From Hymenobacter sp. YIM 151500-1 (GTDB taxonomy: Bacteria; Bacteroidota; Bacteroidia; Cytophagales; Hymenobacteraceae), in the NCBI RefSeq assembly GCF_025979885.1, contig NZ_CP110139.1, positions 1,426,001 to 1,490,000 of the forward strand: 64,000 nt of DNA. Direction: 5' to 3'. The first letter of the stretch is position 1; the number at the start of each line of letters is the position of its first letter. The position numbers and the translations under genes are program-made. Below, one piece after another: positions 32,669-40,432 of the stretch. The notes beneath the pieces were generated by a model. It saw only the letters and a program-made list of their open reading frames with translations, was not told the DNA's origin and searched no databases.

Positions 32669-34111
32669 ATGCTTCGCCCTGCCTCCCTCCTGCTGCTGGG
32701 TATTACCCTGGCCTGCTCCCAGCCCGACACTGCTTCCTCTGCCGCGGCCCCGCCCGCCGAAGCGCCGGCTAACCAGGCCGCCCCGCGCCTCACCGAAACC
32801 TTTGAAACCGGCAGCAAGAGTGCCTACACCCCCGCCGAGGAAGCCCTCGGCACTGGCCGCTGGCTGCTCGACGATGCCCTGCTGGGCTCCTCCGACCAAG
32901 ACCACAAGCGGGGCCGGCAGGCCGCCCGCCTCCGCGGCCGGGGCCGCCTGCGCATGGCCTTCGACGCCCCGGCCGGCGTGCGGCTGATTCGCATCAGCTC
33001 GGCCGCCTACGGCCAGGACCCGGCCAGCACCTGGGAGCTGTGGGCCAGCCAGGACGGGGGCCGCAGCTACCGCCGCCTCGGCCAGCCCGTGCGCACCCAG
33101 GGCCCGCGCCTGGTGGTCAGCGCCTTCCTGGCGCCCACGCCGGCCCCCCTGCGCCTGGAAATCCGCAAAACCGACGGCAGCCCCGCCCGCCTCAACCTCG
33201 ACGACATCGAGCTGGCCACCACCCCCGACCCGGCCGCCGGAGCCCCGGCGGCCCCGGCCGCGGCTTCGCCAACCGGCTCCGGCTCCCCGCCCTCCGCTGC
33301 CCCGTCATCCGGTCAGGCCACCAGGACCCTGAGCCCCCAGGACTTGAAATCCCTGTCCGACCACCTGTTGCTAGGCAACCCCAGCGGGGCCACGGCCAGC
33401 CTCAGCTCCCCCACCAACTACCTGCTCAGCAAGCCCCAGTACGCCGTGGGCTACAACGCCCAGCGCGGCACGCCCACCTGGGTAAGCTGGCACCTGAGCC
33501 CGGCCTGGATGGGCTCGGCTCCTCGCCAGGACGACTTCCGCCCCGACCCCGCCCTGCCCCGGCAGTTCTACGCCGTTACGCCCCGCTCTTACAGCGGCTC
33601 AGGCTTCGACAAGGGCCACAGCTGCCCCAGCGGCGACCGGACCTTCGACCTGGACGATAACTCCAACACCTTCCTGATGACCAACATGATACCGCAGGCC
33701 GGCAACAACAACCAGCGCACCTGGAGCGCCCTGGAGGAGTGGACCCGCCAGCAGGTGCGCCAGGGCCAGGAAGCCTACATCATCATGGGCTGCTACGGCA
33801 AGGGCGGCACCGGCGCCAACGGCTACGCCACCACCCTCGACCAGGGCCGCGTCACCGTGCCCGCCCGCATCTGGAAAGTGGTGGTGCTGCTGCCCGAAGG
33901 CCCCGACGACCTGCGCCGCATTGCCGCCGGCCAGGCCCGCATCCTCGCCGTTGACACCCCCAACGACCAGTCCGTCAGCCCCGACTGGAGCCGCTACCGC
34001 GTGTCGGTTGCTATTATCGAGCAAGCCACCGGCCTCGACCTGCTCAGCCAGCTGCCTCCAGAGGTGCAGACCCGCTTGCAGAAGAAGGTGGATACCGGGC
34101 CGGTACGGTAG
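32669..34111 (+). CDS. Exported lipoprotein DNA/RNA non-specific endonuclease
   Basis: Start at ATG 32669 (MLRPASLLLLGITLACSQPD), with a lipobox (TLAC) giving a lipidated Cys near residue 16. Three parts are visible in the 480-residue protein. A beta-sandwich-like domain (about 35-180) may bind carbohydrate or other ligand. A Pro/Ala/Ser linker follows (about 185-215). The nuclease domain (about 235-470) is of the NucA/Serratia type: catalytic motif FDKGHSCPSGDRT (DRGH variant, K for R), and the metal Asn in NTFLMTNMIPQAGNNNQRTW. It would degrade nucleic acids outside the cell. A NuiA-like inhibitor domain is encoded at 38375-39196, 4 kb away. Confidence 0.85.
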   Translation: MLRPASLLLLGITLACSQPDTASSAAAPPAEAPANQAAPRLTETFETGSKSAYTPAEEALGTGRWLLDDALLGSSDQDHKRGRQAARLRGRGRLRMAFDAPAGVRLIRISSAAYGQDPASTWELWASQDGGRSYRRLGQPVRTQGPRLVVSAFLAPTPAPLRLEIRKTDGSPARLNLDDIELATTPDPAAGAPAAPAAASPTGSGSPPSAAPSSGQATRTLSPQDLKSLSDHLLLGNPSGATASLSSPTNYLLSKPQYAVGYNAQRGTPTWVSWHLSPAWMGSAPRQDDFRPDPALPRQFYAVTPRSYSGSGFDKGHSCPSGDRTFDLDDNSNTFLMTNMIPQAGNNNQRTWSALEEWTRQQVRQGQEAYIIMGCYGKGGTGANGYATTLDQGRVTVPARIWKVVVLLPEGPDDLRRIAAGQARILAVDTPNDQSVSPDWSRYRVSVAIIEQATGLDLLSQLPPEVQTRLQKKVDTGPVR

Positions 34112-34140
34112 AAGCCTCACGCCCCGGCTCTGCAGCTGCC

Positions 34141-34558
34141 TGATGCGCAGTATCCCGTGGAGAGGGGGAGCCTGACGACATTATTCTACGCCGCCCCTCC
34201 GGCTGGCGCCTCCAGCACGGCTATCAGTTAGCACTAGCCTAGTAGTTGGCTTACAAGCAGATTTAGTGAGAAGCCGCGTAGCGGCCGAAAGGTTTGTAGA
34301 ATAAAAAGCATATTGGAACGAAGCGCCGCATAGCAGTACAAGATACATCCGGATGGTCCAGGCGTCTCTTGCACCGCTACGCGGCGCGGAAACTGATCTT
34401 GTGCATTGGGCTACAAACCTTGGGGCCGCTATGCGGCCGGCCGCCACCCATTGCGGCCTTTTGATTGCTGCTTGCCAAATTAGCCAGTAGCCGTTCCGCA
34501 GGGGCGGCGTCGAACGACTTGGCGTTTGGCTCCCCACTCCACGGGATACTGCGCATCA
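34141..34558. repeat. 418-bp MITE-like inverted repeat
   Basis: Outer arms TGATGCGCAGTATCCCGTGG (34141-34172) and 34528-34558 match at about 30 of 32 positions. Within them further pieces pair: CTAGTAGTTGGC... with ...GCCAGTAG, and GCGTAGCGGCCGAAAGGTTT with its inverse near 34425. Several regions are imperfect. The block lies in the 613-bp gap between the nuclease and an MFS gene; no credible gene is present. Confidence 0.75.
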
Positions 34559-34724
34559 AGCGGCGCGGGCCCAACCATAACCTCACCCGCCAACTCCCGT
34601 ATCAACTCCCGATATTCGCTCCGCGTCCCACCGCGCTATCCTTCTGACTTCCACCCATTCCGCCTTACCGTGGGCGCAATGGGTATTTTTTTGACTAGCC
34701 GGCTGCTGGGCAGCTTTCATACGA

Positions 34725-35885
34725 ATGTCTATTCACACCCTTTCCGTGGCCTCTTCCCGCCGCACCACACACCGCGTGGCCGTGAGCGTGGCGTTCTTGT
34801 TTCAGGGCCTGTGCTTTTCGACCTGGGCCTCCCGCATTCCCAGCGTGCAGCAACGCCTGGGCCTCTCCGACGCCGAGCTGGGCGGGGTGCTGCTGGCCGT
34901 GCCCGTAGGCCTGCTGATTTCCCTGCCGATTTCGGGGTGGCTGGTGGCCCGCTATGGCAGCCGTACCCTGGCCGTACTGGGGGTGCTGCTCTATGCCGCC
35001 ACTCTGCCTCTGCTGGGCCTGGCCCCCACCACGCCCTGGCTGGTGGCGGCCCTGGTGCTCAACGGCCTGGTCAGCAACCTGGCCAACATCAGCGTCAACA
35101 CCCAGGCCGTAGGCGTGGAGGCCCTCTACGACAAGTCCATTATGGCTTCCTTCCACGGCATCTGGAGCCTGGCGGGCTTCGGCGGGGCGGCCCTAGGCTC
35201 TTTGATGATAAGCCAGCACGTGGCCCCATTGCCGCACTTTACGGGCATGGCGGCGCTGGTAGCGGCCGGGGTGCTGCTGCTCCGTCCCTACCTGCTCCCC
35301 ACCGACGCCCCCCGCCCCCAGGGCCAGCCCATCTTCGTGCTGCCCGATCGGCCCATGCTGCTGCTAGGGCTGCTGGCGTTCTGCTCCCTGCTCTGCGAAG
35401 GCACCATGTTCGACTGGAGCGGGGTATATTTCCGCAAGGTGGTGCGCGTGGAGGAGGCTCTCACTGGCGTGGGCTTCACCGCCTTCATGAGCACCATGGC
35501 CGCCGGCCGCTTTATTGCCGACTGGTTTACGGACCGGTTTGGGCGGGCCCGCACCTTGCAGGTTAGCGGCCTGCTCACGGCGGGCGGGCTGCTGCTGGCC
35601 GTGGCTCTGCCCCAGCTGGTGCCCGCCACAGTGGGCTTCCTGCTGGTGGGGCTGGGCGTGTCGTCGGTGGTGCCGCTGGTGTACGGGGCGGCGGGCCGCA
35701 GCCGCACCATGGCGGCCGGCGTGGCCCTGGCCGCCGTGTCCACGGTGGGCTTCGCCGGGTTTCTGCTGGGCCCGCCGGTTATCGGCCTGGTAGCCGGCCT
35801 GAGCAGCCTGCGGGTGTCGTTTTCGATTATTGCCCTGATTGGCCTGAGCATCGCCCTGCTAGCCCGGCAGGTGGAGGAAGAGTAG
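34725..35885 (+). CDS. Major facilitator superfamily transporter, YbjJ-like
   Basis: A 386-residue inner-membrane transporter with about 12 membrane helices. The sequence FSTWASRIPSVQQRLGLS in helix 1 and PVGLLISLPISGWLVARYGS in the loop between helices 2 and 3 match the YbjJ/FucP-like MFS group. The family is tied to sugar or drug efflux, but substrate is not shown. It is followed by a convergent gene with a 32-bp-armed palindrome in between. No regulator is nearby. Confidence 0.85.
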   Translation: MSIHTLSVASSRRTTHRVAVSVAFLFQGLCFSTWASRIPSVQQRLGLSDAELGGVLLAVPVGLLISLPISGWLVARYGSRTLAVLGVLLYAATLPLLGLAPTTPWLVAALVLNGLVSNLANISVNTQAVGVEALYDKSIMASFHGIWSLAGFGGAALGSLMISQHVAPLPHFTGMAALVAAGVLLLRPYLLPTDAPRPQGQPIFVLPDRPMLLLGLLAFCSLLCEGTMFDWSGVYFRKVVRVEEALTGVGFTAFMSTMAAGRFIADWFTDRFGRARTLQVSGLLTAGGLLLAVALPQLVPATVGFLLVGLGVSSVVPLVYGAAGRSRTMAAGVALAAVSTVGFAGFLLGPPVIGLVAGLSSLRVSFSIIALIGLSIALLARQVEEE

Positions 35886-35899
35886 CTATGTAGTGCTGC

Positions 35900-35992
35900 A
35901 GCGCGAACTGTGCAGTTCGCGTATCGGCCGGGTCGTTACAACGATTGTCGTTCTACCAGTCCGGCCGATACGCTAACTGCACAGTTCGCGCT
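35900..35992. repeat. Inverted repeat between convergent genes
   Basis: Arms 35900-35931 and 35961-35992 match at 31 of 32 positions (core GCGAACTGTGCAGTTCGCGT). Each arm contains its own small palindrome, so a cruciform with side arms is possible. Sits in the gap between the MFS gene and the M28 peptidase. Confidence 0.9.
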
Positions 35993-35997
35993 ACAGC

Positions 35998-37647
35998 TTA
36001 CAGCCTGCTTTCCCCGAAGAAATTGCCCTCGTTCCACGTGGGGCGCTTCGCGTCGTTGGCTACCAGATAGCCCAGCAGAAAGTTGAGGCGGGTGTAGAGC
36101 TGGCCGGCTTGCCAGTCGAACTGGCCGTTGAGGTCGTCCTGGGGTTTGTGGTAGGTGCGGGCCCGCCACGCTTGTACCAGCTGGCTCAGGTTGTTTTGCC
36201 CGTCGGCGGTGCGGTTGCCGTACTTGATGTGCACGGCCGGCACGCCCTGAGCTACGAAGGAGTACTGGTCGGAGCGGATGAAGCGGTTTTGCGCGGGCTC
36301 GGGGTCGGCCTCCACGGTCAGGCCCAGCAGGCGGGCGGCTTCGGCCACGGGCGCGGCCAGGGAAGAGTTTTCGGCACCCAGCGGCACAACGGACAGCAAC
36401 GGGGCAATGATGGTGGGCATGTCGGTGTTGATATTAGCCACCAGTTGGCGCGGAGGCGCGGGCGGGTGCTGAGCCAGGTAGGCCGAGCCCAGCAGGCCCA
36501 ACTCCTCCCCCGTCACCAGGGCCAGCAGCACCGAGCGGCGCGGCGGGGTGCGCAGACGGCGGTAGGCCCCGGCAATTTCCAGCACGCTGGCCACGCCGGT
36601 GGCGTTGTCGTGGGCCCCGTTGTAGATGGAGTCGCCCTGCACGGCCGGGCCCACGCCCAGGTGGTCGAGGTGGGCGGTGTGCACCACGTACTCTTCGCGC
36701 AAAGCCGGGTCGGAGCCACTGATTTTACCTACTACGTTATAGCTCTCGAAATCCTGGTGGCGGCTGCGCTGGCTGGCCGCTACTTGCCCAACCAGCCCCA
36801 CCGAAGCCGGCCGCCCGGCCCGCAGCGAAGCCAGGGCGCGGGCCGTGTCGGTGGCCGCGCCCATGAACAGCTGGTGCAAGGTGGCTGCACTCACCGAGCC
36901 CACCACCCGCAGCTGGGGCCCGGCGTAGGTCCGGGACACGGCCACGCGGCCATCAGTGCCCAGCACGCTCACCTGCCCGCGGGACGCTTCGGGCAGGCGG
37001 GCGGCGGGCTTCACGGAGGCCAGCAGCACGCCCACGGCTCCGTGGCGGACGGCGGTTTGCAGCACCGTGAGCAGGTCGGTGTTGTAGAGGCGCACGGCGT
37101 CCGGAAACTGCCGGGGCTCGATGCCGCGCGTCACCACCACCATTTTGCCCTGGGCGTCGAGGCCGGCGTAGTCGTCGTAGCCCAGCTCCGGCGCCGAAAT
37201 GCCCAGGCCGGCAAACACCACCGGGGCTTCTACCTGGGTGCTTGTCTCGCCGGGGTTGGGGTAGCAGGTGAAGTCGGTGCCGTAGGTGAGCGGCAGGTTG
37301 AGTGTGGAGCCGGCGGCTTGCAGGCGCAGCGTAGCGCCTGGCTCCGTGAAGGCCCGCCGCAGCCGCACGGTTTGCAGGTAGGTGCCGTTGTCGCCAGCCG
37401 GCTCCACCCCGTATTTCCTGAGCTGGTCGGCGGCGTAGTTGGCCGCCTGGCGGTAGCCCGGCGTACCCGGCTGCCGCCCCTGCAGCCGGTCATCGGCCAG
37501 GTAGCGCACGTGGGCTTCAAATGCCTTGGCCTGGATGCCGGCCAGGGGTTTGCGGATGGGCTTGGGCATCTTGGGCGCAGCCGTTTGGCCCGCGGCCGGT
37601 AGGGAGCTAACCAGGCATAGCCCGGCAAGCCACAGGAGGTGTTGCAT
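35998..37647 (-). CDS. Exported M28-family zinc metallopeptidase with PA-like domain
   Basis: Start at ATG 37647 (MQHLLWLAGLCLVSSLPAAG, a signal peptide). The 549-residue precursor has an inserted protease-associated (PA) region (about 125-290), then the catalytic M28 domain. Zinc ligands are visible: HLDHLG (His), HDNATG (Asp), EELGLLG (Glu), NINTDMP (Asp) and AVHIKYGN (His). Such aminopeptidases trim peptides outside the cytoplasm; the PA insert affects substrate access. Length is normal. It is convergent with the MFS gene. Confidence 0.9.
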   Translation of the reverse strand: MQHLLWLAGLCLVSSLPAAGQTAAPKMPKPIRKPLAGIQAKAFEAHVRYLADDRLQGRQPGTPGYRQAANYAADQLRKYGVEPAGDNGTYLQTVRLRRAFTEPGATLRLQAAGSTLNLPLTYGTDFTCYPNPGETSTQVEAPVVFAGLGISAPELGYDDYAGLDAQGKMVVVTRGIEPRQFPDAVRLYNTDLLTVLQTAVRHGAVGVLLASVKPAARLPEASRGQVSVLGTDGRVAVSRTYAGPQLRVVGSVSAATLHQLFMGAATDTARALASLRAGRPASVGLVGQVAASQRSRHQDFESYNVVGKISGSDPALREEYVVHTAHLDHLGVGPAVQGDSIYNGAHDNATGVASVLEIAGAYRRLRTPPRRSVLLALVTGEELGLLGSAYLAQHPPAPPRQLVANINTDMPTIIAPLLSVVPLGAENSSLAAPVAEAARLLGLTVEADPEPAQNRFIRSDQYSFVAQGVPAVHIKYGNRTADGQNNLSQLVQAWRARTYHKPQDDLNGQFDWQAGQLYTRLNFLLGYLVANDAKRPTWNEGNFFGESRL

Positions 37648-37656
37648 GGAAAAGTG

Positions 37657-37789
37657 AATCGCGGAGTACACGGATTTCTGAATTGTGCGGATTTCGGTGA
37701 CGAAGCAGCCGGCTTACCATGACATAACTAAAAAACGACGTCACCACAATCCGCGCAATCCAGAAATCTGCAATTCAGATTGAAATGAC
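37657..37789. repeat. Imperfect inverted repeat flanking the M28 gene start
   Basis: A left arm (37657-37702) with GGATTTCTGAATTGTGCGGA pairs imperfectly with the arm 37739-37789 (CGTCACCACAATCCGCGCAA). It occupies the whole gap to the endonuclease V-like gene and includes part of its own upstream region. Confidence 0.65.
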
Positions 37790-37792
37790 AGC

Positions 37793-38326
37793 TTACGCAA
37801 GAGGCGGCAGCGGGGCGGGCCACTGGCGGGTGAGCTGGTCGAGCTGACGGAGCAGGGTGGGCACGCGGTGCGGACCGGCCATGTGGCGCACGTAGTCGGC
37901 TGCTACGTCAGCGGGCAGCCCGCAGCTGGTCACAAACAGCAGGTTGCCGCTGGTGCCGCGCAGCACCTCCCGTACCTGCCGGCTGAGGGGCGAAAATCGG
38001 GTTTTGGCCACGCCTACCACCGGCACTTGCCGCCCCAGCGCCTCATACACGTGGTAGCCCAGCCCCGGCCGGTCATCCTCGCCCAGCCACACGTAGCCGT
38101 CGACTATTAGGGCTTGCGCGCTGCTGAGCGGCACAGGCGGCATGTCCAGCAGCGCCAGTATGCAGGGCAGCTCCCGCCGGTAAAAGGCGCCGGGCTCATA
38201 CTCGGCCAGATTCTCCAGTACCACCGACGTGCTGCTGTGCAGCAGCTCACTTTCCCAGTGTTCAAACGCCACGCACACGGCGTTGGCGCGGCCGGCCTGG
38301 TAGTGCACATCAATGGCGAGGAGCAT
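37793..38326 (-). CDS. Endonuclease V-like protein, divergent
   Basis: A 177-residue protein with the endonuclease V architecture: MLLAIDVHYQAGRANAVCVA (first catalytic Asp), Y-E-P-GAFYRRELPCILALLD (in place of PGxxxxREG, with the Glu kept), ALIVDGYVWLGEDDRPGLGY (in place of VDGxGxxHPR, with the Asp kept) and VPVVGVAKTRF. It cuts DNA next to deaminated bases in the typical family. The DGxG-HPR loop is altered and the usual His is absent there, so its activity may differ. Cytoplasmic. It lies upstream of the M28 gene. Confidence 0.62.
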   Translation of the reverse strand: MLLAIDVHYQAGRANAVCVAFEHWESELLHSSTSVVLENLAEYEPGAFYRRELPCILALLDMPPVPLSSAQALIVDGYVWLGEDDRPGLGYHVYEALGRQVPVVGVAKTRFSPLSRQVREVLRGTSGNLLFVTSCGLPADVAADYVRHMAGPHRVPTLLRQLDQLTRQWPAPLPPLA

Positions 38327-38374
38327 GAAGGCGCAAAGATATACAACGGCCCGAAGGCCGACCGTACAGCTTAT

Positions 38375-39196
38375 CTAGGTTTCGGTCAGCACGGTTTTGA
38401 ACCCGGCCAGCTGCCCATCGGCGGTTTTGCCGAGCACGTACACCGGCACCTGGGGGCCCTGGCCGAAGCGGTACACCTGCACGCCCTCCAGCTCCTGCTT
38501 CAGGTACATTTGCAGAGCTTTGAAGCGGTTGGCTAGCTCGGGGTTGCCGAGCACGCCGTTGTCGGCGGTGTGGTTGCGGAGGAAATACGTCAGCTCCTGC
38601 TTTTCAACCGGCGTGCCGACGGGCTGCCCGGCCAGCTGGGCCACGGCCGCGTCGGTGAGCGGACCCGCCGGAGCCGGCAGACTTACCGCCTCCAGCGGCG
38701 CCTCCGACTCACTTACGTAGTACAGCCCCTGGGTTAGCTCAGCCAGCGGGCCGGCCCCGGCGGGGGCGTCAGCTGCATCCGCTGCGTGAGCTTCACCCAC
38801 CTGGGCCACGGCCGCGCCGATGGCGGCGGCCAGCTCCTGCATGCGCTCCGCTGCCACCTTGATTTTGGGGTTGGCAAAGTTCATATCTGATACCTTGCTC
38901 ATGGGTATCAGGTGAATGTGGGCGTGGGGTACTTCCAGCCCGATGACGGCCACCCCGATGCGGCGGCAGGGCACGGCCTGCTGCACGCCCAGGGCCACGC
39001 GCTGGGCAAATTGGTGCAAGGCCGCCAGCTCCTCAGCCGGCAAATCGAAGATGTAGTCTACCTCCCGCTTGGGAATAACCAGCGTGTGGCCTTCTACCAG
39101 GGGCGTAATGTCCAGAAAAGCCAAGTGGTGTTCGTCCTCGGCTACTTTGAAGGCGGGCAGCTCGCCCTGCACGATGCGGGTGAAGATGGAAGGCAT
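38375..39196 (-). CDS. HIT family hydrolase fused to NuiA-like nuclease inhibitor domain
   Basis: A 273-residue protein with two parts. Residues 1-140 are a HIT domain of the HINT/Hit type, with the HxHxH site in GLEVPHAHIHLIPM. Residues about 155-273 start LYYVSESEAPLEAVSLPAP and include KQELTYFLRNHTA. That is the layout of the nuclease A inhibitor (NuiA) family, which binds the NucA/Serratia nucleases and blocks them. A secreted NucA-type nuclease is encoded 4 kb away in this window. Fusion is in frame with no sign of error. HIT assignment is firm; the NuiA-like domain is by motif. Confidence 0.72.
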   Translation of the reverse strand: MPSIFTRIVQGELPAFKVAEDEHHLAFLDITPLVEGHTLVIPKREVDYIFDLPAEELAALHQFAQRVALGVQQAVPCRRIGVAVIGLEVPHAHIHLIPMSKVSDMNFANPKIKVAAERMQELAAAIGAAVAQVGEAHAADAADAPAGAGPLAELTQGLYYVSESEAPLEAVSLPAPAGPLTDAAVAQLAGQPVGTPVEKQELTYFLRNHTADNGVLGNPELANRFKALQMYLKQELEGVQVYRFGQGPQVPVYVLGKTADGQLAGFKTVLTET

Positions 39197-39204
39197 TTTT
39201 TAGA

Positions 39205-39400
39205 TGCGAGAAGTGAGAGGCGAGAAGTGAGAAATGGCAGAGACGCGAATTAGCTTCTTGTTGTACGCGCCGTCCACCGTGGTTGTCCACGACGAGACGC
39301 AAATATGCGTCTCTACGGTCAAGCGGACGAAGTTGCCCGCAAAAAGAAAGAGGCAAGACCCAACCAGTCTCACCTCTCACTTCTACCCTCTCACTTCTCT
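39205..39400. repeat. Imperfect inverted repeat between HIT-NuiA and greA
   Basis: Left units GAGAAGTGAGAGGCGAGAAG (about 39205) face CTCACCTCTCACTTCTACCC (about 39369-39390), both built from GAAGTGAGA words. Inside are GAGACGCAAATATGCGTCTC (39292-39311, a perfect small palindrome). These words recur in other gaps of the window. Confidence 0.7.
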
Positions 39401-39401
39401 A

Positions 39402-39875
39402 TCAACGGCTGATTTCCAGCACTTCAAACTGCAGCTTACCGGCCGGCACGGTAATTTCGGCCGTATCACCAACGGACTTGCCCAGCAGGCCCTTGCCGAT
39501 GGGCGACTTCACGGAGATTTTGCCGGCGGCCAGGTTGGCTTCTTCTTCGGCCACCAGGGTGTAGTCGAGCACCATGTTGTTTTTCAGGTTGCGGAGCTTC
39601 ACCTTGCTCATGATGAGCACTTTGCTGGCATCCAGGTTCGACTCGTCGAGCAAGCGGGCGTTGCCCACAATTTCTTCCAGCTTGGCAATTTTCAGCTCCA
39701 GCAGGCCCTGGGCTTCTTTGGCCGCGTCATACTCCGCGTTTTCACTCAGGTCGCCTTTGTCGCGGGCTTCGCGCAGCTGCTCGGCTGCTTCGGCCCGGCC
39801 GCGGATTTTCAGGTCTTGGAGTTCTTCCTTGAGTTTCTGAAGACCTTCGGGAGTATAATAGTTGATGGTAGCCAT
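39402..39875 (-). CDS. greA: Transcription elongation factor GreA
   Basis: Start at ATG 39875 (MATINYYTPEGLQKLKEELQ), 157 residues. The N-terminal coiled coil carries GDLSENAEYDAA with the conserved acidic tip that rescues backtracked RNA polymerase. The C-terminal half has the FKBP-like fold ending YTLVAEEEANLAAGKISVKS, LGKSVGDTAEITVPAGKLQF. The gene has an intrinsic terminator-like hairpin in its leader and a good -7 box, described separately. Confidence 0.95.
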   Translation of the reverse strand: MATINYYTPEGLQKLKEELQDLKIRGRAEAAEQLREARDKGDLSENAEYDAAKEAQGLLELKIAKLEEIVGNARLLDESNLDASKVLIMSKVKLRNLKNNMVLDYTLVAEEEANLAAGKISVKSPIGKGLLGKSVGDTAEITVPAGKLQFEVLEISR

Positions 39876-39894
39876 GATGGGGTGATGTAAGCTC

Positions 39895-39935
39895 AAAAAA
39901 ACAAGGAGAACGGCCAGCTGCGCTGGCCGTTCTCC
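39895..39935 (-). terminator. Terminator-like hairpin in the greA leader (possible attenuator)
   Basis: On the minus strand GGAGAACGGCCAGC (39935-39922 in read order) pairs with its complement across a TGC-sized loop (39905-39918), a 14-bp stem. It is followed at once by TTGTTTTTTT. It lies about 20 bases before the greA start and after the -7 box at 39952-39959. So it can stop transcription within the leader. In Escherichia coli the greA leader likewise gives short terminated RNAs (GraL); similarity of mechanism is inferred. Confidence 0.8.
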
Positions 39936-39951
39936 CCGAAACAGGTTTAGG

Positions 39952-39959
39952 CAAATATA
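39952..39959 (-). promoter_or_regulatory. -7 box of greA promoter
   Basis: TATATTTG on the minus strand fits the TAnnTTTG consensus. It would give a transcript starting near 39946. A TTTG -33 box is not obvious. Confidence 0.55.
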
Positions 39960-39984
39960 CGAAAGGTTGGGAAAAGTAGGTAGG

Positions 39985-40431
39985 GACTTGGGGTCTTAGG
40001 GGCTTAGATGATGTGCCGTACCTCATCCTGGTGGCGCTGGCGGCAGACTTGCCAGCAGAGGTGGTGCGTCCGCCCGCCGGGAGATGGGGCCAGTCTTCCA
40101 ACTAGCGGCTAGCTCACCTCTGCGCCATGTGGGCTCTGGCGCAGCTAGAAGACTGTAACGCGAAGTTGTACTTCGCAACGTGTCAGAACGAAATCGTGCG
40201 GCAACGCTCTAACGCGTCGCGAAGTACAACTTCGCGTTACAGTCTTCTAGCGTAGGAGGTTGACCCACACGGCGCAGACGCGAGCTGGCCGCCTGCTGCG
40301 GCCGCCAGTCGAGAGACTGGCTCCATCCACCGGCGGGCAGACGCCTCGCCAAAGGCGAGAAGTCTGCCGCCAGCGCCACCAGGATAACTCTGTTTCGTTG
40401 AACGTCATCTAAGCTCCTAAGACCCCAAGAC
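39985..40431. repeat. Triple nested palindrome
   Basis: Outer layer: 39985-40014 and 40402-40431 match at 27 of 30. Middle layer: 40025-40050 and 40360-40385 match perfectly over 26 bp (ATCCTGGTGGCGCTGGCGGC then AGACTT), with imperfect pairing continuing to 40127/40271. Inner layer: 40145-40176 and 40219-40250 match perfectly over 32 bp, with a further GCGAAGTTGTACTTCGC palindrome in each arm. The middle layer is kin to the 7917-8368 element. The 557-bp gap between greA and the dehydrogenase is filled by this and the greA leader; no gene is present. Confidence 0.9.
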
Positions 40432-40432
40432 C

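Noticed and set aside
36109..37602. A 497-codon open frame opposite the M28 peptidase
   Set aside because: Antisense shadow with no family motif; the M28 frame has complete zinc sites.
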